Assembly (NCBI GenBank): GCA_026260175.1
Contig: JAKCWW010000370.1
Location: 27,638 to 91,637, forward strand
DNA from: Reticulitermes lucifugus
Lineage: Eukaryota > Arthropoda > Insecta > Blattodea > Rhinotermitidae
Length of the DNA stretch: 64,000 nt
Reading direction: 5' to 3'
The position numbers and the translations under genes are program-made. The notes under the pieces are model-generated. The model saw nothing but the letters and a program-made list of their open reading frames with translations, ran no database searches and was not told the origin of the DNA. Shown here one piece after another: positions 28,101 to 38,200 of this stretch; positions within the stretch are counted from its first letter, which is position 1; each line of letters starts with the position of its first letter.

Positions 28101-31100
28101 GCACCCAGTGTTTAATTGTGATACACCAAGTCAACTACATGCAGTATTATTTTTTCATTTTAGCAGTTACAAAAATTATGACTATGAAAATTCGAGATTA
28201 AATTTGACAAATCTGACCTAATGGGAATCTGCTAGTGTAAATTATGAACAGATATGGATCATTAAATTTATGATTATTACATTATAGTTCCTTCTGATCT
28301 CACAATGTAGGTTGAAGAATCTTGGAAAAGTAGGTGATGTAAGTTGTTTACAGAAATTCTCATTCTTGTCAATATCAGGGGTGACATTTTCTAAATAAGT
28401 GGAAAGTAAGAATAATAATGTTATGAGTCTTCCAAACCTGCCCCAGAACAGGGTCTGATATTGGGCTGTTGTGAACACTATAATGAACCTTGGGTTCCAT
28501 GAGAAGTGAAACATTTTTTGAGTAGCTGAGTAACTATCAACTTCTTAAGAAACACAGATGAAGTTAATGTGGTTAGTATTATAATTTGCCTCATTTATAT
28601 TCTTTGTTCAGATCTTTCTGGATCTTGGTGAAAGGCATCTTATTCGACCAGACTATATCAATAAAGGACGCCTGCTTGGTCGTGGTGCCTTTGGCTTTGT
28701 GTTCAAAGGAACTTGCAAACTTCGTGGGTGTAATACATACATAGATGTGGCTATGAAGATGTTGCAGCCTGTTCAGCCAGGTGCTAATGCTCGGCAATCA
28801 GCTGTGATTGCTTACAAGGTAAGAGTAGCCCATAGAATAAGGTTGTCACTGACCACTTCCCATTAGAAGCAACGGAGCTGAGGGCATTCTATAGTGTGCA
28901 CCATGTAATTGGGTACTAAAGGAATATTTACAAGATCATCTTAAAATATGAGTGTGTGTATCTTGGACTAATATTAGTGAATTTGGTGTCACAGAACACG
29001 TCACAGTTGCCAGTTTATTATCAGTTAGTGATACTCCCTAGCAGGTTGCAGTACTGAAGGTAGGAAACACAGCTGCTGTAGGAAACATTGCTACAGAAAC
29101 ACTGGCTGCCATTATGGAAAATTTTATTTTATTTTATTTTCTTAAAAGTGTTGTTGGATGCACAGGGGATCATATATTGAATATGCCTTTCATTGATTAG
29201 ACGGTATAGCCTTCTGGTAATTGCTGTGTGTTGAAGTAGTAAAACTTTCTGCCACCCTCTTCAGAGTAGTATACAGAAGGCTGTGTATTGGGCATGCAGA
29301 CATTTTTCATGACATTATGTTTGTTACATTAGGAGATTCTTTTGTACAGCTTTTGAAAAAAATGTAAACTTTGTTTTTGGCCTTTAATGATATGTTATGC
29401 TTAACAATTTTTCGGAAGTGCGTAATTGAATTTGAATTAAGTATTAGAACAAGAGTGAAGGGGGGCATTCACATTTTACAGAATCCCATTTTTTATAGAA
29501 AGGTAAAATTGTCCCTGTGCATAATTACAAAGCATGCCATGATGACATATGGAGGAGTGGAGGAGTAACTCCACACACATTCTTAATTTTTGCACCATTT
29601 GGAGGTGAGAGGTCAGCTGCATGCCCTATGCACTTTAACCTCAGAGGAAGAACCCTCAGTACCCATAGAGTAAGCTGGCTGGGTCCCAGAGAAAAGAAAA
29701 ATACCTGTTCTGCCAAGAATCAAATCTCTTTTTTCCAGTAGTCCAGCTCATACCCTAGTCACTATACTGATTGAGCTACCCCAGCTGCAGTTCATTCTTA
29801 TTTCTTCAAATAGCCACATTGATTGATAATGTAGTGCATTATATTTTATAATAAAGTTGTTGTAATGAGTTATTTTTTATTTGCTGATGTATGGAATGTC
29901 ATACTAATTTTAAGCTGATAATGTGATGTTCTGCAGGCAGCTCAGGGGAAGTGGGATCGGGACCCACTCCAGTATGCTTGTAAGGCCTACTGTACTGCTC
30001 GGCAAGAATTAAACATTCTTCTGAGCTTGCGCCACCCCAATATTGTGCCTCTTGTGGGAGTCTGTACACGACCCTTAGCCCTGGTATTAGACCTGGCTCC
30101 GCAAGGGGCATTAGACACCACTCTGCGGCATTACCGGCGTTCTGGATCCCGTGTTGGTCCATACTGTCTCCAGGCTATCATATTACAGGTACTGCATGTC
30201 TAAATCAAATACACATGTATCATTTCATGAACCTGATTTTCTTTCTGTTGTACGAGAGAACAGGCTTACAGCAGCATCATGTCTATATGTGTTTATATAT
30301 GAATTTTGGTATTCATAGTGCTCCCTAACAGCATTTGAATAAATTGATGAATTTGCATGATATGTAATACAAACATCATGGCTTTGTAGGTTTTTTGACC
30401 TTTGTTTTTTGTAATTCCCTGTCATCGTCATGTGGTTGTAATTCCCTTTGAATTTCATGGTAATAATGAAATAGTTGTAAGTCACATGATTTTCAGTGTG
30501 CTTTTTATTCATACTGTGCATATAAAGGTGTGTTGCTTGTGCTGTCCTAGGTTGCAAAAGCTGTCGAATATCTGCATCAACAGCATATCATTTATCGTGA
30601 CCTCAAATCTGAAAATGTTCTGGTGTGGGACATGCCACCTCCATGTCGTGATGCTTCTGACAGCAACCCTGTACATATCAAGTTAGCGGACTATGGTATG
30701 TACTGTGACAATGAAGTTATATTCCTATGTATGAGAGATGTGGTTTCAAGTGTTCAGCGATGTGGTGTTGTGTCATTGGGTGAGTGGTTCGTGATGTTTC
30801 TTTGAAGGGTGGGAGTCATTCATCCAGTGACACAGCTTCACATCTCTGAAGAACTGAATCCTCACTATTGCCACTGTAAGAACCTCAAATCTCGCAATGA
30901 CAGATGTCACTAGTTTCCATCTCATATTTTTGCATTGTAGGAATAAGTCGATTAACCTTACCATCAGGAACAAAGGGCTTTGGTGGCACTGAAGGTTTCA
31001 TGGCTCCTGAAATCATGCGATACAATGGCGAAGAGGAATACACGGAAAAGGTAAAATTAAAATTCTGCATGGTAAATGTTATTCTAAGACAAGTATATGT

Positions 31101-34100
31101 GTCACACTAAGTGTGAGAAAAGTGATGTTTGGAGAACTGAATGTCACAGTATAGTTGTTAACATTGGTCCTGTGTTTAAATCTCGGCAAATACTGGGGTG
31201 GCCTGGCACCCGTGGTTTCTACCTGTTTTTCTAAATTTATCATTTATTACATTCATATACTGTAATGCATGCAATCTATCTGAATAGCAGTATACAAAAA
31301 TAAAGACTGGCAGTCAATAGATAACTACAGATAGCTTGTCAGAGTGTTTGTGGTAAGGTGAAGATAAAGGTCAGTTTGCCCATGTACTTAGTAAGCGTCA
31401 TGCTGTGAAGACATATGGAGAGGAGTAGAGATAAAGCTCCACACATTTGCAACGTCAACCCTAGATGGAGATGACTGGGAGCTTCATACCTTCATCACGT
31501 TACGCCTGGGAAAAGGGACCCTGATGTCTATTGGATAGGAGGGTGGATGGGTTCTAGAGACACTCTGGACACTGTGAAAAGGAGAGAAACCTTTGCATGT
31601 ACTAGGAATTTAACCCCACTTTACTGGTCTTGCAGCCCCAAACCTAATCACTGCAGTGATTGAGGTAACTGAATTCATGGTAATGTTACCTCTATGCCCT
31701 TTTTTATTGGCAGGTTGACTGCTTCTCCTTTGGCATGTTCATTTATGAGCTACTGACACTGCACCAGCCATTTGAAGGCCATGAGTCAGTGAAAGAATGC
31801 ATACTTGATGGTGGACGTCCTCCACTGACATACAGGGTAAGTGCTTTTGGTGAATGAACAAATTGGCACCCTGATATTTTACAATGAAGAAAATATTATT
31901 ACTGAAGAAGTGACAAAACACATTTCCAAAAATTTTTGATCAACAGGAGGAAGAAAATTGTGTTAATTACTGGAATATAATTTATAAATGTGTGACCTCT
32001 GTGAAAATGGTATTTCTGTTATTTGTATGTACTTAATGACACTTAGTTGTTCCTGATGAGATATATCACTGTTTTCCATCTTCATGTGGTTTGTATGGGT
32101 TGCATTGCAAAGTTATGGGTGCAACATGATCCATTCTCTGATGTGTAAATGGTTTCATCTAATAATTGACTGCATGTAATTGTGTTAAGTTTAACAGATT
32201 TTAGTGTTATTCCTATATCAAAATTTTATTGATGCTTGATGTTCAGTTTGTATGTTTTCCCAGGAGACTCTGTACCCCAGCTATATGCTAGATCTGATGG
32301 TGCTGTGCTGGTCACAGTCACCACGGGATCGACCATCAGCCAGTCAGATAGTCTCTATAGCCTCAGCACCAGAGTTCACACATCTCTGTGACACAGTATC
32401 TCTGAACCATCCAGCACCTGTTGTTGCCTCTGCTGTAGTACCCATCCCAGAGATTGGTGGTGAGTGTTATTGTTTAGTGTGTGAAAAGTGCCATCACCCA
32501 GCGACCTGATGTGAATTAATTTGTCAAGCACATGAGCAGACATTCACAGTCTTATAATGGCACAGTGTTTGTAGTAAATGTAATTAAATCTGCACATTGG
32601 TTTGTAAGTTGTTAGGAAACAGATATGGACACGTGGGGACAAGTGATACCATAATCCTCCTTCCTTACAGAACAAGAGATGTAGAATGAAGAGAGATGTC
32701 TATTCAGTCTATCCTACAGTACAACACTTTATGCATATTACCTGTTACTAAGGTAGCCCTACTAATGAATTACCACTCTGGCTAGCAACTGTTAGTGGAA
32801 CTTCTACAGCTTTCAGGGTATTACATAAACTTCACACCATCATTAGTTTGTAGCCATTCAAGAATAAACGTTTGGCAGAAATGCATTTTTTGAGGAGGGC
32901 TGGGGCACACACCTTATTGGACCATAAAAGAAATAAAGAAATTATGTGAGAATTACGGGTTTCATGGGCAACAAAATTTATAGAACAATGGAGCCAAAAT
33001 TAGGAGAATTGTTGACAGTATTTTAAGAAAAAGGTCTTAAAATATAAACTGAAAGATTAAAGAAGTCTGGGAATACCTCTGAAATGATGGAAGGATTCTG
33101 TTCTGTAATGTATGTAACAAGTGTCAGCAGGTGTGATATTGGAAAGAATGATGATGCTTATGACTTCATATTCATACTGAATGGACTTGTTTGTACAACT
33201 TGAATTTTTGTGACATTTCCAGATGACAGTATGAGTGGAGCAGAATTGTGGTTGGCTTGCTCCTCTGCAAGGACTGATCTGCTGCTAGCGACACACCGTG
33301 GCTGGCTACAGTACTGTTCTTTGTCTATGCCAGAGAAAGCTACTGCAGCTTGTCTAGTAGGAAGCAGTGTCTGGCTTGGTGACTGTTTTGGACAGATCCA
33401 TGCTTACATGTGAGTACCATCTTTTCATTATTATGTGTGTGTTCGCCCCGTCTAAATAACTTTTCTTATTGCCATGTTATTAGGACGCATTATTAATTTT
33501 AACCTGCTGCCTCTGTCTTCAAGGCAGAAGAGATGTTTATTTGATAAATACCAGGTTCAAATCTTGCTTGGATTACCATCTATACTACGAAGTTTTTTCT
33601 TAATTTTCCTCAGTCCGTACATGTAACTGAAAAAATGGGCTCAAATGGTAACATTTTGGGCTTGTATGTTGAAGGTGCTCTGTTCGAACCTCACCCATGG
33701 CACTGGCTATTCTGACTGAGGTTTCTCACAGTTTTCCTCAATCTCTGCAGGGAAGTTCCATGTAGAACCACTTCCTTCCAGATCTCTTCCAGCAGGATAG
33801 TACTTTTCAAATAAAGCTACAAGCAACTTCTTCAAAATCTTTACACACCATTCATGTTTTTCTTCCCACCTCGTTCAACACTTTATAATCTCTGCATGTG
33901 CAACTCCTAGGTTATTGTACAAGTTCAAAGGATGCTGGGTTCAGTCCTAGTTACCAGAAAATTTGTTGTGCTCCAGAATGTTATTTTCAGAACATTTACT
34001 CTGTATTATTCGTTTCAGGGGCAGAGACTGCCAGTTGCTCTTTAGCTATGCCTTGGACCCTGAGGCTCCAGAACCATGTGCTGTGAGCAGTCTGGTGCCC

Positions 34101-35183
34101 CTGCCGAGTCTCCAGCGAGTGGCTGTTGGGCTCACAAATGGTCGGCTATTTCTTGTACGAAGTGACATCTTACCAACATCTTCCACAATGGGCGAGGGTA
34201 GTTTTGTGATGACAGAATTAGGTAGCAGCACTGTGCTGCATTCTCTCACTGCTGTGTTCAAAGATCAAGGCAGGTTAGTAGTAAGGTTTTTGTATTTGTC
34301 ATTCATGTGTCTCTGTGAACATTCATTATCTGATATCACCACTGAAAGGCCTGTATGAAGTCCCAATTATATTGGCACAAGAATAATTCATGTTCAGGAG
34401 ACACTTGGTTAAAACCCTGCCAAGCATCGGTTCAAATCCACTAGTCAAAATTTCTCTATAACGTGACATCTGCTCATTTAAAGTCCCTGTCGTTAACATC
34501 ACTCTACACCTCTTCATTATCATCATCATTATTCACTGATGTGACAGATACCACATACTCCACACTGTCACTGTTTGAATCTAATAAACTTTGTTCTGAA
34601 TCATTTATATCTGTATATGTTAGTGTCTTCTGGGATCTGATGTTCTAAAGTCAGGCATATAAGTACCAGCATTCATCTACCCAAGCACTGGAACTTACTG
34701 CATAGTTTAGTTTAGTTTAGTTTGCATTCCAATAAAATCCATATACAGGATAACAATCCATTGGATATAGAAACTGTCATAATAGATACAAAGGAACAAA
34801 TAAGAAATCGTAGAATGAAGATGTATATGTATATATAGACGATGTGGTGTCAAAAACATCAAAACAGTAACCTTCACAGTTAACCTCAAATCTAAATCTG
34901 TCAGCAATTTTTGCTCTGTGAGGACAACTGATGTCTTCCTACCACTAGTAGAAGCCATGGTATCAACTTGTAGACCAATGAACAATAACAGGCCAGGCTT
35001 GGTGATGTTCAGTTTGGATGAAGAATCAACAAATTTCAAGATTCCAATGAAAGGTTTCCAAATTGGTAGTAAAGTGATAGTTCTTTACTGTATTTAAAAC
35101 TGTTTCAGTGGCCTTTTATTACTTACTTGTACAAAGTTTTATTCTTGATTTAATCTTTCAAAGCAGGGATGCGCATTATAATT

Positions 35184-35226
<43 letters not shown>

Positions 35227-38200
35227 CACACACACACACACACACATACACGCGCGCATGCGTGCATGCATGCATACATGCAGTAGTAACGCATAACAAA
35301 CAGGTCTCATATTGAATTATACATTTTCGATGTTTAATTTTCACAGAGTATGTGAACTTTGGTGTGGGGAATCAAACGGAAGTATCTCCATCTTCACAAT
35401 TTGTGAGAATATTGTAACATCTCATGAGATTGTAAACCACTATGAGCCTGTGATTGAAAACATCAATGTTCTGAATCTTGTGTCAACCCACTGTCCACTG
35501 TACCATGAGGGAGATGATGTAACAGTGTGCTCCTATGTCTATCCAGGTAAGGTAAAGTGTAAATTTTCTTTACCAAGGTCACACATGTACATTAGTTCAT
35601 GACTTCCCGCTTTATGGGTCCAGTTGGCATTATTTACATTTGGTGTATTTTTGTGACATCCATGAAAAGTTGAAACTTTCTGATTTGTTTCATTTACTCT
35701 CCATAGAAGGTTGCAGCTGCTAAAAAAAGTCTCGCATTAGAAGATACAGGTATTAAACAGGGAATCCCAAACAGAACTCCTAAAGCCTGTTTTCATGATG
35801 CATCTATGTTTAATCCACAGGCATATTACTGTGTTATTACAGTTACTTTTTATTTTATTTTGTGGAGGTCCTAATAATTTGGTGCAGAAGTTGTATACAT
35901 TATATTTGTTTGATATAACCTAACGGTTTTGTGTCATCACCGTTTTTGTATTTCATGACTTACAAGCAATTCATATGTAATGTATAGGTTCGTTCATGAT
36001 CTGTTTTCTTACCAGATGTCACTTGCCTAGTTAGAATAGTTCAGGCTGCCATCAGACAAAATGATAAAGAAACTTTTTGATGGCTGCCATGTTGTTATTT
36101 TGCATTAAACAAAAATATTATCTTAACAAAAGTTGCATATTTTTCTAAGTTCTATTACTATGTATCACTTCAGCATCCTTACTAAGTAGCATTAGTTTTG
36201 CCTCACAGGTTTGTGGTGCATCTGCCATGTCAGAAATTAAAACATACGACATTGTGTTGGCCTGCAACAACATAATGCTCATACCAAGTTTTGTTACAAT
36301 TGGTTCGAACTAGTTCAAAAGTTGAAATGGAGACACATGCACTGAGAACATGATGATCTCATAAGTTTACACTTTTCTTTTTAAAGAAGGGAAGTAGACT
36401 AAGAGTTATGCATCATTTAAGTTTCTGCCTCGCATTATTTAACCTTTGAATGACCGGATTGGTATTTAAATTTTAGTGCATGGTTCATGAAAAAGTATTA
36501 TTTTAACAGAAAGAGGTAAAATTATGAAATAACTGACATTTTATGGAAAATAAAACTGAGATTGTGCAGCATGTCTTAAAAATGCAGTAAATTTTCCTTG
36601 TTGCCAAAATATATAAAAGGAGTTTCTAGTGGTGTTTTTTTACATGCATTTGCATATGTGAATGTAGGTTGTTTAAAGTTTGAAGTATGCTGTTTGTTTC
36701 AGGCTGTGTGGTTTATCAGTGGGACCCAGCAACACACAGTATTGTCAACAAACTGGACTGCTCCAAACTGGTGCCTTGCTCTGAGAGCCTTAAATCTATC
36801 AGCATTGAAGAGCATCTCAGTCCAGGAAAATGCCAGGTGTGTATATGTATGTGTGTGTGTGTGTTTATATCTGTATAAAATAGGTTAACCTAATATGCTA
36901 AAATGTGCACAAAAGCACAAAACTATCATTACAGTCTGTCTGTGGTTTTAAAATTTGACAAATGTTAAATACCATACTTTTGAATTTTACCAGACTTTAA
37001 ACTTTATAATATTTTTATGTAATTTTATACTAAATTACTACATTCATCATCCACCAACTGTTGGTGTTTACATCAGGACAGATCATCCACTGATAATATT
37101 TCATCTGTTCTTTTCTGTGATAGTGCTCATCTTCTTAGATGTTCTCTCTTTTTTACTCTCTTATCTTCTTTCCCACATTTGGTCCCTGTAGTGATCATTT
37201 ATTGAACATCTTCATTTCCAAAACCCTCAGAGTAATCCTGTTGTTGTTCATATGAACTCATGTTCACATCACAGTGCCGTCCTACTGAATCTTGCACTGT
37301 AATGGTTATCACTCATGATTTGAATGTCAAAGCAAATACTGCCCTGTCCAAAGTGTTTTCTTCTCACTTTATGAATAAGCACATTCAAGTTTACAGTCTT
37401 GTGGGATGTAACACTGTATGGTTTGACAGATAGGCAGTAACTTATAAAACTGCCATCTCCACCATTAGGGTAGAAGCAATGTTGGTACCTGTCTTCAGAG
37501 TGATTCCATCAGAGGAGGCCAAATATTAACAACTATAAGTCATGCAATAATTTACTGTGGTTGCTGTGGTCTGCAGACACAACTCTGCCAAATATCTTCC
37601 ACTGGGGTTTGCTGATGGTTAGGGTGTTTGTAAACAAACCTCACACTGTTGACGACCTTAGCAGAAGCATCATCGGCAAAATTGCTGCAGTTTGTTCTGC
37701 CATGCTGGCTACAACACCCATGAATGTGGAGCATTATGTCCACTTGTATCTTCAGGCAAGGTGAAACCACTTCCAGCATCTTGTGTAACCCAGTCTTCCC
37801 CTTGACTACCATGGTATTGACTTGACAAGTTTCTGATTTGTAATTAATAATTTGGGGCCGCCTCCAAGTGAATCACCCTGTATTTATCTACATAGCATTT
37901 CATCCCAGACGATGGTAATTTTTATACTGCCGTTTCAATCTCTCGGTCTCATGCAACTGTTTCATTTTCACTGCTTATTTCTCACTATTTGTGTTTAGTA
38001 CCACATAACATGTGAAACAGGTTATTTTTTAATATGTTATTCCAGGTGACTAGCATGGCAATCCTAAATACTGAGCTATATATTGGCACAACATGGGGAT
38101 GCATTGTAGTGGCTGAACGATCAACCATGCGTCCCATCACTGTGTTCCGTCCATTTGAGGAAGAAGTACGGGCCATTGTTCCATTGCTTCATCATTCTGC

